Shown: positions 44,384 through 54,867 of the stretch, in pieces
Layout: each line of letters begins with the position of its first letter
Position numbering within the stretch: position 1 is the first letter of the stretch
DNA from: Xanthomonas sp. DAR 80977
GTDB lineage: Bacteria > Pseudomonadota > Gammaproteobacteria > Xanthomonadales > Xanthomonadaceae
Direction of reading: 5' to 3'
Length of the DNA stretch: 64,000 nucleotides
NCBI RefSeq assembly: GCF_041240605.1
Contig: NZ_CP162487.1
Location: 1,123,001 to 1,187,000 of the forward strand
Program-made: the position numbers and the translations under genes
Notes under the pieces: generated by a model
Database searches by the model: none
Told to the model about the DNA's origin: nothing
What the model saw: the letters and a program-made list of their open reading frames with translations, nothing else

Positions 44384-44404
<21 letters not shown>

Positions 44405-44535
44405 GGATGGCGCACCGGCCGCCGCGCGCGCGCGGGGCGATCACCTCCAGAACCGGCCAGTCGGATCCTGCCTGTTCTCGCCGGCATGGGATTGCGCGCT
44501 GTTGCCAATCCCCAATCCCCAATCCCCAATCCCGG
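44384..44535. repeat. Inverted pair of ATTGGGG arrays at the end of pepP
   Basis: The G-rich arm (about 44384-44403) overlaps the pepP coding end. The C-rich arm (about 44506-44535) ends six bases before the pepQ stop. The pair fills the gap between convergent genes. Confidence 0.85.
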
Positions 44536-44541
44536 CGGCCA

Positions 44542-45873
44542 TCAGGCCGCCAAAGCAGCAAACGCCGGCCGGGTCAGGTTCTCCGGGTCGCCGTCGGTGC
44601 AGGCCACTTCGTCCTCGATGCGGATGCCGCCGCAGGGCTTGAACTGCGCCACGCGGGCCCAGTCCACGCTGGCGGCGTGGCCGGCCTGCTTCACTTCGTC
44701 CAGCAGCATGTCGATGAAGTACACGCCCGGTTCGATCGTCACCACCATGCCGGGTTCGAGCACGCGGGTCATGCGCAGGTAGGGGTGGCCGGCGGGGCGC
44801 TCGATGCGGCCGCCGCGGTCGCTGGCGGCGAAGCCGGCCACGTCGTGCACCTGCAGGCCGATCGGATGGCCGAGGCCGTGCGGGAAGAACGCGGCGCTGA
44901 CGCCGGTGGCCAGCGCGGCTTCCGGCGACACGGTGATCACGCCGAAGTCCTTGAGCACGCCCATCAGCGCCAGGTGCGCATCGAGGTGCAACTGCTTGTA
45001 GTCCACGCCGGCGCGCACGCTCTGGCCCATGCGGAGCTGCGCGGCGTCCACCGCGTCGATCAGCGCCTGGAACTCGCTGCCGCGGTCGGCGGCGTAGCTG
45101 CGGGTGATGTCGCTGGCGTAGCCGTGCGCGGACGCGCCGGCATCGATCAGGAAGCTGCGCCGTTGCGCCGGCGCCTGCCGCTGCAGTTCGGTGTAGTGCA
45201 GCACCGCGCCATGCTCGTTCAGCGCGACGATGTTGCCGTACGGCAGCTCGTTGGCGTCCTGGCCCACCGCGCCGCAATACGCCATGTGGATCTCGAACTC
45301 GCTGCGGCCGTCGCGGAACGCGGCCTCGGCGGCGCGGTGGCCGCGCACCGCCAGCTGCTGCGCCTGGCGCATCAGCGCCAGTTCGTAGGCGGTCTTGTAG
45401 GCGCGGTGGTACTCCAGGTACTGGACCACCGCGTCCGGATTGTTCGGCACGTAGTCGCCCAGCGCGCTCTGCGCCTCGCCGAGGATCGCGCACCGCGCGG
45501 CCGGCCCCGGCAGCAGCGCGAGCGCCTCTTCCGGCGTGCGGATCACGTGGATGTCGCAATGTTCCACCCACCAGCCGTCCGGTGCGGCCGGCACCACGTG
45601 CCAGTAGTCGCGCGGCTGGTGGAAGATCAGCTGCGGGCGGCGCCCGGGGGTGTACACCAGCCAGCTGTTCGGCACCCGGGTCAGCGGCAGCCAGGCCTTG
45701 AACTGCGGATTCACCGCGTACGGATAGTCGCGATCGTCGAACAGCTGGTAGTGCAGCGTGCCGCTGGGCACCACCAGGTGGTCGAAGCCGCCGCGCGCCA
45801 GCGCCGTGTCGGCGCGTTGCGCCAGCGTGCGCAGGTGCTCGGCGTACAGGGCGCTGGGGTCGTGCTGGCTCAT
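44542..45873 (-). CDS. pepQ: Xaa-Pro dipeptidase (M24 family)
   Basis: This 443-residue M24B enzyme cleaves Xaa-Pro dipeptides. It has the PepQ features YQLFDDRDYPYAVNPQFKAW, LPLTRVPNSWLVYTPG, the metal sites FLIDAGASAHGYASDITRSY (two Asp), HGLGHPIGLQVHD (His), VTIEPGVYFID (Glu) and GGIRIEDEV (Glu). ATG at 45873 starts the conserved segment. It converges on pepP, a paralogous peptidase. It is cytoplasmic and complete; organophosphate hydrolysis is a known side activity of the family. Confidence 0.93.
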   Translation of the reverse strand: MSQHDPSALYAEHLRTLAQRADTALARGGFDHLVVPSGTLHYQLFDDRDYPYAVNPQFKAWLPLTRVPNSWLVYTPGRRPQLIFHQPRDYWHVVPAAPDGWWVEHCDIHVIRTPEEALALLPGPAARCAILGEAQSALGDYVPNNPDAVVQYLEYHRAYKTAYELALMRQAQQLAVRGHRAAEAAFRDGRSEFEIHMAYCGAVGQDANELPYGNIVALNEHGAVLHYTELQRQAPAQRRSFLIDAGASAHGYASDITRSYAADRGSEFQALIDAVDAAQLRMGQSVRAGVDYKQLHLDAHLALMGVLKDFGVITVSPEAALATGVSAAFFPHGLGHPIGLQVHDVAGFAASDRGGRIERPAGHPYLRMTRVLEPGMVVTIEPGVYFIDMLLDEVKQAGHAASVDWARVAQFKPCGGIRIEDEVACTDGDPENLTRPAFAALAA

Positions 45874-46066
45874 GGCGGCTCGTTCGGCGATGCGGAAAAG
45901 TGGATGCCAAGTTTGCCGCAAACGGCGCGGGCGTGTTGGCGCGCCGCGTGCCTGCGCATGGCATGCGGCCATGCGTGGGCGTAGCCGGAAGCGGCAGCCG
46001 TTGCCAGGCACGTTTGTTCCATGCGCGCAACATCCTACAAGGGCTGCCGGCGATGCCGCCGCTGCG

Positions 46067-46408
46067 CTATCCCGCCGGTCCCGCGTTGATCCACTGCCGC
46101 AGCAGTTCGCGATGCGCCGGCGAGATGGTCAGGAAGCGGAACCCGGCCCAGGCCTGGCCGGGCGCGTGCGAGCGTTCGCTCCACAGCAGGTGCACGCCGA
46201 CATCGATCTGCACCTCGCGGCCCAGTTGCGGCATCGCGAAGCGCAACTGGTACAGCGCATCCTCGTGCAGCGGCGCCGAGGCCAGCAACAGCATGCCGTT
46301 CTCGGAGACGTTGCCGAGCCGGCCGACCACGGCGTCTTCCATCATGTCCAGCACCGGCACCATGTCCGGAACCTGGCGGCGCGGCGAGCGGCGGGCTTCG
46401 GCGATCAT
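46067..46408 (-). CDS. PilZ-domain protein
   Basis: This 113-residue protein begins EARRSPRRQVPDMVPVLDMM, with the R-x3-R element of a PilZ c-di-GMP site (SPRRQ), followed by GNVSENGMLLL, which corresponds to the D/N-x-S-x-x-G motif. A conventional PilZ beta-barrel completes it. It should bind c-di-GMP, although the first arginine motif is followed by Q and not the usual spacing, so affinity is uncertain. The ATG overlaps the stop of the DUF1631 gene by four bases, implying joint function. Confidence 0.88.
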   Translation of the reverse strand: MIAEARRSPRRQVPDMVPVLDMMEDAVVGRLGNVSENGMLLLASAPLHEDALYQLRFAMPQLGREVQIDVGVHLLWSERSHAPGQAWAGFRFLTISPAHRELLRQWINAGPAG

Positions 46409-48909
46409 GCGTCGTCCTCCAGTGGGCCGGCGGGGGCGGGCGCGCCGGCCAGGGTGCGCAGCGCGCGCACGGTGGCGTGCCAGGCGCGGTCGATCAGGCG
46501 CGCGCGGTCCTCGGTGACGATCCGCGCCTGGCTCTGCGCCAGCAGCCGCGACAGCGCGTCCAGCGAGTACTCGGCGGTCTTGTGGCCGCGCTGGTTGACG
46601 AACAGGGCGCGGTCGGTGATCGGGCTGTACCAGGACAGCCGCTGCCGTTTCAGGTCGCCCTGCTGGTTGGTCACGAATTCGAACCAGGTGCCGAACGGCA
46701 GGCTGCGCAGCCGCGCATACGCCGCCTGCTCGGCCGCGTTGCGCGGCGCCGGCAGCGGCCGCTCGGCGTCCTCGCCCTGGTCGCCGAGGCGGGTGCGCGC
46801 CTTGAGCCTGGCGCTGAGCTCGGTGCGCGAGGTCAGCGTGTCGCCGCCGCCCGGCGTGGACAGGCGCCGCGCGATCGCGTCGGCCTCGTCCTGGTGGTAG
46901 CCCACCTGCAGCAGGGCGCTGCGCACTTCGCCGGCCAGCTCGGAATCGGACTCGCCGCCGCCGTCGCGGCAGGTGATCTCGGCGATGCATTGGCTCAGCT
47001 GCTTGCGCTCGCGCCAGGCATCGGATTCCTCGCCCTGGCGCAGCAGGGTCAAGGTCAGCACGTCGGACCAGGCCTGTTTCAGCAGCGCCTGCACGAACTT
47101 CGGCGGCTCCCAGGTCCGGCACAGCGCCTCCAGCGTGGTGCCGGCCAGTTCCTTGGCCACCTCCAGCCGTTCCTTGCCGCGCGCGGCCTCGATGTGGCGG
47201 CGCTCGGCGATCTCGGCCTTGTGCGCCAGCGCGCGGTACTGCGCCTGGATGTCCTGGTGGGCCTGCTCGAAGACCTGTTCGTCGCCTTCGTATTCCTCGA
47301 CCACCCGGTCCACGGTCTGGTTGAGCTTGAGCAGCAGCTGCGGATCGGTGTCCTCTTCGCTGAGCCAGGTGGCGCCGGATTCGGCGACCGCATTGAGCAG
47401 CTCGCGCGCCGGATGCTGGCTGCGCACGAAGAACGCGTCGTCCTGCAGCGCGGCGCGGACCAGCGGCACCTGCAGGCGTTCCAGCAGGTGGGCGGCCGGC
47501 GCGTCGCTGCGCACTTCGCGCTCGACTTCGGCGTACAGCAGGCCGAGCAGGTCGAAGGTGTCGGCATCCTGCGGCGCCAGCGCCGCCTGCGGGCCGTGCT
47601 CGGTGCGCAGCGTGGCCAGCAGGGCGGCCTGCACGTCGCGCACCTGGCGGCGCCCGCGCAGGCCGGCCAGGGTGCTGTACGCCGGCGGCTGCGCCTGCAG
47701 TTCGCCCAGGGCCTGCAGCAGCGATGCGGTCGGCAGCGCCGCGCCGCCTGCGTGGGCGGCGGCAGTCGTAGCGCCGCGCGGCGCGGCCGGCATGCCAGGG
47801 CCGCCCCCGGCAGGCGCCGCCGTCGCTGCGGCAGCGCCGGGCGTGGAGGAGGAGACGGCGCCGGCTGGCGTGGCGCTGGCGGTCCCCGCCGGGGCCGCCG
47901 CATGGGTGCGCGCGGCCGCGAGCAGCTGGCGCAGCGTGGCCAGGTCGGGCGCGTCGCTGGCGGCATTCGGTTGCGTGGCCGCTGCCGTCGCCGTCGTGGC
48001 CGCGGTCCGTGGCGACGGCGCGGGCGCGGTGCGCGCTGTCGCCGCGTCGCTGCCCACCGCGCCGGGGCTGCCGGGGGCGGCGCCGGACCAGCCGGTCGGC
48101 GCCGCCTGTCCGGACCAGCCGGTGGCCGGGCGCGTGGCGGGGGATGGCCGCGCCGTGCCGCGGTGGGCCGCGGCCGGGTCGGGTGCGGCCGCCGGGCGCG
48201 CCACGTAGGGCAGGTAGACCAGCCCGGGCAGTACCCCGGCATGCGCCAGCAACACGTTGGCGCGTTCCACGGTCTCGCCGTAGCGGACCAGCGCCTGGCG
48301 CTCGAAGGCGCGGTACAGGGTCAGCTGCGCGTCCAGCCCCAGCCGCAGCTCCTCGCCGGCCTCGCGCAGGATCCGGCACAGCAGGTGCGGTCCCAGCGGG
48401 GTGTGCTCGGCCTCGAACGCCGGCCGCGCGGCGAGCACGCCGAAACGCTGGCCGAGCAGTTGCAGCGGGATGCTGGCCCGCGCCGCCTCGCGCCGGGCGA
48501 TATCGTGCAGCACGATGTCGCGGTCGATGTCCACGTCGGCGACCAGGGTCAGCATCTGCATCGCCGCGTTGGCCTTGTCCTGGCGCAGCAGGCCGACCGG
48601 GGCCAGCGGCAGCCGGATCGTGGCAAGGGCCGCTTCCAGCTGCGCCTTGCAGAACGGCGCGAAGCGCTCGCGGCGCGCGCGCAGGCCCTGCAGTTCCTGG
48701 TAGATGTCCTGTTGCAGCTGGCCGTGGCGCGCGCGCTGGGCCTGCTCGAACAGCTCGCGCTCCAGCTCGGTCAGGGTCGACTGCAGCGGGGCGTCCAGCG
48801 CCTGCCACAGCAGGGCCAGCAGCGCTTCCAGGATGTCGCGCACGCGTGCGGGCAGGGCGGCGCCGGCGAGCGTCGCCGGGCTGGCCGACGGTGTGGCAGA
48901 CAATGACAT
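46405..48909 (-). CDS. DUF1631 family protein
   Basis: This 834-residue cytoplasmic protein has two predicted helical regions (about 10-230 and 340-760) separated by a low-complexity Ala/Pro/Thr linker (about 235-345). The C-terminal part holds the family segments SLPFGTWFEFVTNQQGDLKR (read as GTWFEFVTNQQ) and RLSWYSPITDRALFVNQRG, which resembles a degenerate PilZ-like barrel. DUF1631 proteins have no proven activity; old labels such as thymidine phosphorylase are unfounded. Coupling to a PilZ gene suggests c-di-GMP-linked signalling. ATG at 48909 was chosen from the family-like start. Confidence 0.85.
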   Translation of the reverse strand: MSLSATPSASPATLAGAALPARVRDILEALLALLWQALDAPLQSTLTELERELFEQAQRARHGQLQQDIYQELQGLRARRERFAPFCKAQLEAALATIRLPLAPVGLLRQDKANAAMQMLTLVADVDIDRDIVLHDIARREAARASIPLQLLGQRFGVLAARPAFEAEHTPLGPHLLCRILREAGEELRLGLDAQLTLYRAFERQALVRYGETVERANVLLAHAGVLPGLVYLPYVARPAAAPDPAAAHRGTARPSPATRPATGWSGQAAPTGWSGAAPGSPGAVGSDAATARTAPAPSPRTAATTATAAATQPNAASDAPDLATLRQLLAAARTHAAAPAGTASATPAGAVSSSTPGAAAATAAPAGGGPGMPAAPRGATTAAAHAGGAALPTASLLQALGELQAQPPAYSTLAGLRGRRQVRDVQAALLATLRTEHGPQAALAPQDADTFDLLGLLYAEVEREVRSDAPAAHLLERLQVPLVRAALQDDAFFVRSQHPARELLNAVAESGATWLSEEDTDPQLLLKLNQTVDRVVEEYEGDEQVFEQAHQDIQAQYRALAHKAEIAERRHIEAARGKERLEVAKELAGTTLEALCRTWEPPKFVQALLKQAWSDVLTLTLLRQGEESDAWRERKQLSQCIAEITCRDGGGESDSELAGEVRSALLQVGYHQDEADAIARRLSTPGGGDTLTSRTELSARLKARTRLGDQGEDAERPLPAPRNAAEQAAYARLRSLPFGTWFEFVTNQQGDLKRQRLSWYSPITDRALFVNQRGHKTAEYSLDALSRLLAQSQARIVTEDRARLIDRAWHATVRALRTLAGAPAPAGPLEDDA

Positions 48910-48996
48910 CCTGTGATCGCCGTTTGATTTCCGGGTCCGGTATGTAGCACGTTTCTGGCGGCGCAACCACGCCACCCCGCGGCGCGGCGCCGTGTT

Positions 48997-50154
48997 TCAG
49001 AGCATGAACAGGGCGACGACGTCGTTGGTGAAGCGCCGTCCCAGTTCGGTGGGAACCGCCTGTCCGGATTCCACCCGCAGCCAGTCCCGCGCCTGCGCCT
49101 GCGCCAGCGCCGGCGCGATCGCCTCCGGCGCCAGGCCGGTGCGCGCGGCGAAATCGCGCAGGGCGAAACCCTGGTTCAGGCGCAGCGCATTGAGCATGTA
49201 CTCGAACGGGCGCCGTTCGGCGCCGATCCACTCGTCGCCGCCGATCGCCGCCGGGGTGCCGGCCGCGGCCAGGAACGCCTGCGGATGCCTGGTCTTCCAG
49301 CGGCGCAGGATGCTCTGCTCGGCGCCGGAACTGATCTTGCCGTGGGCGCCGGCGCCGATGCCCAGGTAGTCGCCGAACTTCCAGTAGTTGAGGTTGTGCG
49401 CGCACTGGTGGCCGTCGCGGGCGTAGGCGCTGACCTCGTACTGGGCATAGCCGGCGGCGGCCAGCAGCGCCTGGCAGCGCTCCTGCATGTCCCAGGCGTC
49501 GTCGTCCTCGGGGATGCCCTGCGGCGGGCGCGCGGCGAACACGGTGTTCGGTTCCAGGGTCAGCTGGTAGTGGCTGATGTGGGTGGGCTGCAGCGCCAGC
49601 GCGCGGGCGATGTCGGTCTCCGCCCCGGCCAGGGTCTGCTGCGGCAGCGCGTACATCAGGTCCAGGTTGAGGTTGGAATACCCGGCGTCCTGCGCCAGCT
49701 TCACCGCGCGCTCGGCGTCGGCGCTGTCGTGGATCCGCCCCAGGCGCTGCAGCGCGGCGTCGTCGAAGCTCTGGATGCCGAAGCTGAGCCGGTTGACCCC
49801 GGCCGCCAGGTAGCGGTCGAAGCGGCCGTGCTCGGCGGTGCCCGGGTTGGTCTCCAGGGTGATCTCCAGGTTCGGCGCGAAACGCAGGCGCGCGCTGGCC
49901 GCCTGCAGGAAGCGGTCGATCGCCTCGGCCGGGAACAGGCTGGGGGTGCCGCCGCCGAAGAACACGGTCTGCACCGTGCGGCCCCAGACCAGCGGCAGGT
50001 CCTGGTCCAGGTCGCGGATCAGCGCGTCCACGTAGTCGTCGAACGGCAGCGCGCCCTTGGCCGCATGCGAGTTGAAATCGCAGTACGGGCATTTGCGCAC
50101 GCACCAGGGCAGGTGCACGTACAGCGACAGCGGGGGCGGGATCAGCGGCGGCAT
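48997..50154 (-). CDS. hemW: Radical SAM heme chaperone HemW
   Basis: This 385-residue protein has the radical-SAM cluster motif CVRKCPYCDF with the extra cysteine typical of HemN/HemW, preceded by LSLYVHLPW. Other marks are VFFGGGTPSLF, TLETNPGTAE, RLSFGIQSFDD and YQLTLEPNTVF. HemW lacks the N-terminal extension of the coproporphyrinogen dehydrogenase HemN and acts as a heme chaperone for respiratory enzymes. It lies near, but not in, the large heme locus at the right end. In many proteobacteria hemW follows rdgB, and this order is kept here. Confidence 0.93.
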   Translation of the reverse strand: MPPLIPPPLSLYVHLPWCVRKCPYCDFNSHAAKGALPFDDYVDALIRDLDQDLPLVWGRTVQTVFFGGGTPSLFPAEAIDRFLQAASARLRFAPNLEITLETNPGTAEHGRFDRYLAAGVNRLSFGIQSFDDAALQRLGRIHDSADAERAVKLAQDAGYSNLNLDLMYALPQQTLAGAETDIARALALQPTHISHYQLTLEPNTVFAARPPQGIPEDDDAWDMQERCQALLAAAGYAQYEVSAYARDGHQCAHNLNYWKFGDYLGIGAGAHGKISSGAEQSILRRWKTRHPQAFLAAAGTPAAIGGDEWIGAERRPFEYMLNALRLNQGFALRDFAARTGLAPEAIAPALAQAQARDWLRVESGQAVPTELGRRFTNDVVALFML

Positions 50155-50254
50155 GCGGACAGTGTAGGGCGTGGGGCTGGAGCGGCGGCGCGTGCGCGCG
50201 GCCCTGGCGGGGACTGCGGCTTGGCAGAGGCCGGTGCCGCCGGTGGCGCGGCCG

Positions 50255-50845
50255 CTACAGCGACGCCAGCCGCTGCTTGAGCAGCGCCAGCGCCTGGCCG
50301 CGGTGGCTGATCCGGTTCTTCAGCGGCAACGGCATCTGTGCCGCGCTCTGGCCGTGTTCGGGATCGAAGAACACCGGGTCGTAGCCATGGCCGCCGGTCC
50401 CGGCGCGGGCGTGCAGGATGCGCCCGCGCCAGCTGCCTTCCACCAGCAGCGGCTGCGGATCCTCGGCGTGCCGCAGCAGCACCAGCACGCAATAGAAATG
50501 CGCGGTGCGCTGCGCGTCGGGCACGTCGCGCAGCGCGTGCAGCAGCTTGTCGATGTTGGCCGCGGCATTGCCGTGTTCGCCGGCGTAGCGCGCCGAGTAC
50601 AGCCCGGGCGCGCCGCGCAGCGCGTCCACGCAGATCCCCGAGTCGTCGGCCAGCGCCGGCAGGCCGGTGACCTGGGCGGCGTGGCGCGCCTTCAGCAGCG
50701 CGTTCTCGACGAAGGTCAGGCCGGTCTCGTCGGCGTCGCGCACGCCCAGCGTGGACTGCGCGATCAATTCGATCCCGACGCCGTCGAGCAGCGCATGCAG
50801 TTCCTCGAGCTTGCCGGCATTGCTGCTGGCCAGGACCAGTTTCAT
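50255..50845 (-). CDS. rdgB: XTP/dITP (non-canonical purine NTP) pyrophosphatase
   Basis: This 196-residue RdgB/HAM1 protein removes deaminated purine nucleotides from the pool. It shows [17 protein letters not shown] at the N-terminus, [33 protein letters not shown] and [21 protein letters not shown] at 50845 overlaps the stop of the VOC gene upstream (ATGA), and that gene overlaps rph in the same manner, forming a tight rph-VOC-rdgB operon. Confidence 0.95.
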   Translation of the reverse strand: MKLVLASSNAGKLEELHALLDGVGIELIAQSTLGVRDADETGLTFVENALLKARHAAQVTGLPALADDSGICVDALRGAPGLYSARYAGEHGNAAANIDKLLHALRDVPDAQRTAHFYCVLVLLRHAEDPQPLLVEGSWRGRILHARAGTGGHGYDPVFFDPEHGQSAAQMPLPLKNRISHRGQALALLKQRLASL

Positions 50846-51230
50846 GGTTTGGGCTCCAGCAGGTCCCATTGGTTGCCGTACGGATCCTGGAACACGGCGA
50901 CGATCGCATAAGACTCGTTGCGCGGCTGCTCCAGGAACCGCACGCCGCGGGCGAGCATCGCCGCGTGGTCGCGGTGGAAGTCGTCGGTGTGCAGGAAGAA
51001 GCCGACCCGGCCGCCACTCTGGCGGCCGATGCAGGCGCGCTGCGCGTCGTCGGCGGCCACGGCCAGCAGCAGGCCGGCGCCGGCATCGCCCGGCGGGCCG
51101 ACCCGCACCCAGCGCTTGCCGTCGCCCAGCGCGGTGTCTTCCAGCAGCGCGAAACCGAGTGCGCCGGTGTACCAGGCGATGGCCTGGTCGTAGTCCGGCA
51201 CCACCAGGGTGACCAGGGCGATGCGCTGGT

Positions 51231-51234
<4 letters not shown>
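50842..51234 (-). CDS. VOC-family protein (glyoxalase/dioxygenase fold)
   Basis: This 130-residue protein has two beta-alpha-beta-beta-beta modules: [20 protein letters not shown] and, later, [20 protein letters not shown], ending [17 protein letters not shown]. The fold supports glyoxalases, dioxygenases and resistance proteins; no reaction can be assigned. It is inserted between rph and rdgB with four-base overlaps on both sides, so expression follows the operon. Confidence 0.88.
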
Positions 51235-51956
<722 letters not shown>

Positions 51957-52055
51957 GGGATCGATCCGGAGGTGGCGTGGGGCCGGGCGCGGCATCGGGC
52001 CGGGCCGGCGGGGCGCTAGGGTACCATTCGCGCTTTGCACGCACCGGAACACCGC

Positions 52056-52916
52056 ATGATCCGCAGCATGACCGCCTTCGCCGGCGCCGAGCGCATCACT
52101 CCCTGGGGCACGCTGGGCTGCGAACTGCGCTCGGTCAACCACCGTTTCCTGGAAGTGGGCGTGCGCCTGCCGGAGGAGCTGCGCGCGCTGGAGCCGCAGT
52201 TGCGCGAGCGCCTGGCCGCGCGGGTCAGCCGCGGCAAGCTGGACCTGATGCTGCGCCTGCGCGCGCCCGACGCGGCGCAGTCGCTGGCGGTGAACGAGCC
52301 GCTGGTCGAACAGCTGGCGGTGCTGGCGCAGCGGCTCGGCGCGCGCTTCCCGCAACTGCAGGTGCAGTTCGCCGACCTGCTGCAGCTGCCCGGCGTGCTG
52401 CAGGGACAGGCGGTCGATCCGGCCGCGTTGCAGGCGCAGGCGCTGGAGCTGCTGGACGAGGTGGTGGCCGAGTTCGTCGCCGCGCGCGAGCGCGAGGGCG
52501 GCAAGCTGGCGGCGGCCATCGTCGAGCGGGTCGATGCGGTCGAGCGCATCGCCGGCGAGGTGAAGGAACTGATCCCGGCCATCCGCGAGGGCCAGCGCGC
52601 CAAGCTGGCCGCGCGCCTGGCCGACCTGCCGCATCCGGTCGATCCCGGCCGCGCCGAGCAGGAACTGGTGCTGTGGCTGCAGAAGCTCGACGTGGACGAA
52701 GAGCTGGACCGGCTCGGCAGCCACATCAAGGAGATCCGCCGCGTGCTGCGCCAGCCCGAGCCGGCCGGCCGGCGCCTGGATTTCCTGCTGCAGGAATTCA
52801 ACCGCGAGGCCAACACCCTGGGTTCCAAGTCGGTGGACAGCCGCACCTCCAACGCGGCGGTGGAACTGAAGGTGCTGATCGACCAGATCCGCGAGCAGGT
52901 GCAGAACCTGGAGTAG
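52056..52916 (+). CDS. yicC: YicC-family endoribonuclease-type protein
   Basis: This 286-residue protein matches YicC/RmuD-type proteins: [15 protein letters not shown] at the N-terminus, [48 protein letters not shown] and the C-terminal [20 protein letters not shown]. YicC has been shown in E. coli to be an endoribonuclease involved in small-RNA turnover. ATG at 52056 is used; an upstream ATG at 52035 is unlikely. In Pseudomonas gmk follows; here the heme locus ends just downstream in the opposite direction. Confidence 0.94.
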   Translation: MIRSMTAFAGAERITPWGTLGCELRSVNHRFLEVGVRLPEELRALEPQLRERLAARVSRGKLDLMLRLRAPDAAQSLAVNEPLVEQLAVLAQRLGARFPQLQVQFADLLQLPGVLQGQAVDPAALQAQALELLDEVVAEFVAAREREGGKLAAAIVERVDAVERIAGEVKELIPAIREGQRAKLAARLADLPHPVDPGRAEQELVLWLQKLDVDEELDRLGSHIKEIRRVLRQPEPAGRRLDFLLQEFNREANTLGSKSVDSRTSNAAVELKVLIDQIREQVQNLE

Positions 52917-52968
52917 CGGTCCGCGCGCTGCGACCCGCCGCGCTTCGACCTGGCGTGGCGCGGGCGCG

Positions 52969-53694
52969 TCAGCGTTCGCGCAGGAAGAAGTCCACCGGCA
53001 CCACCACCTGCACCGGGTCGCCTTCGATCTCCGGCGGCGGCGCCGGCAACGGGCTGGCCCGCTGCACCGTCGCCAAGGTCTCGCCGTCCAGCGTGTCGTA
53101 GCCGCTGCCCTGGACGATGCGGATCGCGCTGGCATGGCCGCGCCGATCCACGGCGAACTGGACCTGCACCACGCCTTCCTGGCGGCGCCGCTGCGCCGGC
53201 CGCGGGTAGCGCTTGTAGCGCTGCAGATGGCCCAGCACCTGCGCCTGCCAGGTGGCACGCCGCTGTTGCGCTTCGCCGGACAGCGACTGCGCCGCGGCAT
53301 GGCGGCTGGCCGGCGGCGCCGCCACGCTGGGCGGGGCGCTGGCCTGCGCGGCGCTGGACGCCTGCTGCTGGTCTTGCGCCGGCGCCGACGGCTGCGGTTC
53401 TTCCAGGTCGGCATGCCGCGGTTGCGGCGGCGACGCCGGCAGCGGTGCGCGCACGCGCGGGGCCTGGCGTCGCTCCTGCTGCGGCGGACCCGGCGGCACA
53501 TCGGTCGGTGGCGCCGGCGGCGCGGTCGGGGCAGGCGCCAGCTCCAGCATCAGCGCCTGCGCCGGCGCGGCGGGCGGTGGCGGCCGGTCGCGCGCCGGCC
53601 AGCACAGCAGCGCGGCGGCGAGCGCCGCATGCGCCGCCAGCACGCCGCCGAGGCTGAGCAGCCAGCGACGCAGCGCCTGCGGCCCCGCGCTCAT
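52969..53694 (-). CDS. tonB: Energy transducer TonB of the heme locus
   Basis: This 241-residue protein has one N-terminal membrane anchor ([20 protein letters not shown]), a Pro/Ala/Gln-rich periplasm-spanning region (about 35-150) and a C-terminal TonB domain ([20 protein letters not shown], then [20 protein letters not shown]). It transmits proton-motive force from ExbB-ExbD to outer-membrane receptors. Its ATG overlaps the exbD stop by four bases. As the last gene of the heme locus it is probably a dedicated transducer for the receptor at 58.8-62 kb. Confidence 0.9.
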   Translation of the reverse strand: MSAGPQALRRWLLSLGGVLAAHAALAAALLCWPARDRPPPPAAPAQALMLELAPAPTAPPAPPTDVPPGPPQQERRQAPRVRAPLPASPPQPRHADLEEPQPSAPAQDQQQASSAAQASAPPSVAAPPASRHAAAQSLSGEAQQRRATWQAQVLGHLQRYKRYPRPAQRRRQEGVVQVQFAVDRRGHASAIRIVQGSGYDTLDGETLATVQRASPLPAPPPEIEGDPVQVVVPVDFFLRER

Positions 53695-54119
53695 CGGTCG
53701 GCCGGCTCCAGCCCGACCAGCGCGACCTTCAGGTAGCCTGCATCGCGCAGCGCGTCCATGGTCTGCATCAGCTCGCCGTAGGCCACCGCGCGGTCGGCGC
53801 GCAGGAAGATGCGCTGCGCGCGGTCGCCCCGGGTCAGCCGGTCCAGCGCCGGCTGCAGCGCATCGCGCTCGATCCGGGTGTCGCCCAGGCGCAGGCCCAG
53901 GTCCTTGCCCAGGGTCAGGTAGACCGGGTCGCGGTCCCTGGGTTGCGGCGCCGCGGTGCTGGCGGGCAGTTCCACCGGCACCTCCACCGTGGCCAGCGGC
54001 GCGGCGACCATGAAGATGATCAGCAGCACCAGCATCACGTCGATCAGCGGAGTGACGTTGATCGCGTGGTTCTCGTCCAGCGCATCGTCGTCGTCGTCTC
54101 GGTCGGTACGGATCGCCAT
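53691..54119 (-). CDS. exbD: ExbD-type biopolymer transport protein
   Basis: This 142-residue protein has a short acidic cytoplasmic start (DRDDDDDALDENHA) and one membrane helix with the essential aspartate in NVTPLIDVMLVLLIIFMV. A periplasmic domain follows, with RIFLRADRAVAYGELMQTMD. It forms the proton channel with ExbB. It lies 10 bases after exbB and overlaps tonB. Confidence 0.93.
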   Translation of the reverse strand: MAIRTDRDDDDDALDENHAINVTPLIDVMLVLLIIFMVAAPLATVEVPVELPASTAAPQPRDRDPVYLTLGKDLGLRLGDTRIERDALQPALDRLTRGDRAQRIFLRADRAVAYGELMQTMDALRDAGYLKVALVGLEPADR

Positions 54120-54129
54120 GCCGGTTTCC

Positions 54130-54867
54130 TCACTCCATGCCGGCCATCGGCGCGCCTTGCGCAGCGGGCCTGGATGCCTGGCGGTCCAGGTCGCGCGACA
54201 CCAACTGCTGCACGCCGGCCGACAGATCGCCCAGCTGCTGGCGCAAGCCGCCCAGCGTGCGCGCGAAATGGTTGTAGATCACCACCGCCGGGATCGCGGC
54301 GACCAGGCCCAGCGCGGTCGCGAGCAATGCCTCGGCGATGCCGGGCGCGACCACCGCCAGGTTGGTGGTGTTGGCACGGGCGATGCCGACGAAGCTGTTC
54401 ATGATGCCCCACACGGTGCCGAACAGGCCGACGAACGGCGCAGTGGCGCCGATCGTGGCGAGCAGGCCGGTGCCCTTGCGCAGTTGCCGCGCATGGCCCA
54501 GTTCGACCCGCTCCAGGCGCGAGGCCAGCCGTTCCTTGATCCCGGCCGTGTCCTCCAGGCCGCTGGAGTGCTGCAGCTCGGCGCGGGCCTCGCCCAGCAA
54601 CAGCTGCGCCGCAGGCACCGCCAGCGGCGGGCGGCGCTCGGCATCGGCCAGGTCCTGCGCTTGCGACAGCGCCGTGCGCGCGGCCTGCAGCGCCTGCCCG
54701 AGCCGCGCCAGTTCCCAGCTCTTGGCCACCAGCACCGTCCAGGTGGCGACCGAGGCGATGGCCAGGCCGACCATCACCGCCTGCACCACCAGGTCGGCGT
54801 GCAGGAACATCTGCCAGGGCCCCAGGTCGGGCGGCAGCACGGGGGGAGGGGCGATATCAGCCTGCAT
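54130..54867 (-). CDS. exbB: ExbB-type proton-channel protein
   Basis: This 245-residue MotA/TolQ/ExbB family protein has three membrane helices (MFLHADLVVQAVMVGLAIAS, a second with LLATIGATAPFVGLFGTVWG, and a third with LLATALGLVAAIPAVVIYNH). It opens with the Pro-rich stretch PPPVLPPDLG. ATG at 54867 has AGGA upstream; ATG at 54876 would add three residues. It overlaps the end of the Fur-like gene, so the regulator and the motor are made together. Confidence 0.92.
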   Translation of the reverse strand: MQADIAPPPVLPPDLGPWQMFLHADLVVQAVMVGLAIASVATWTVLVAKSWELARLGQALQAARTALSQAQDLADAERRPPLAVPAAQLLLGEARAELQHSSGLEDTAGIKERLASRLERVELGHARQLRKGTGLLATIGATAPFVGLFGTVWGIMNSFVGIARANTTNLAVVAPGIAEALLATALGLVAAIPAVVIYNHFARTLGGLRQQLGDLSAGVQQLVSRDLDRQASRPAAQGAPMAGME

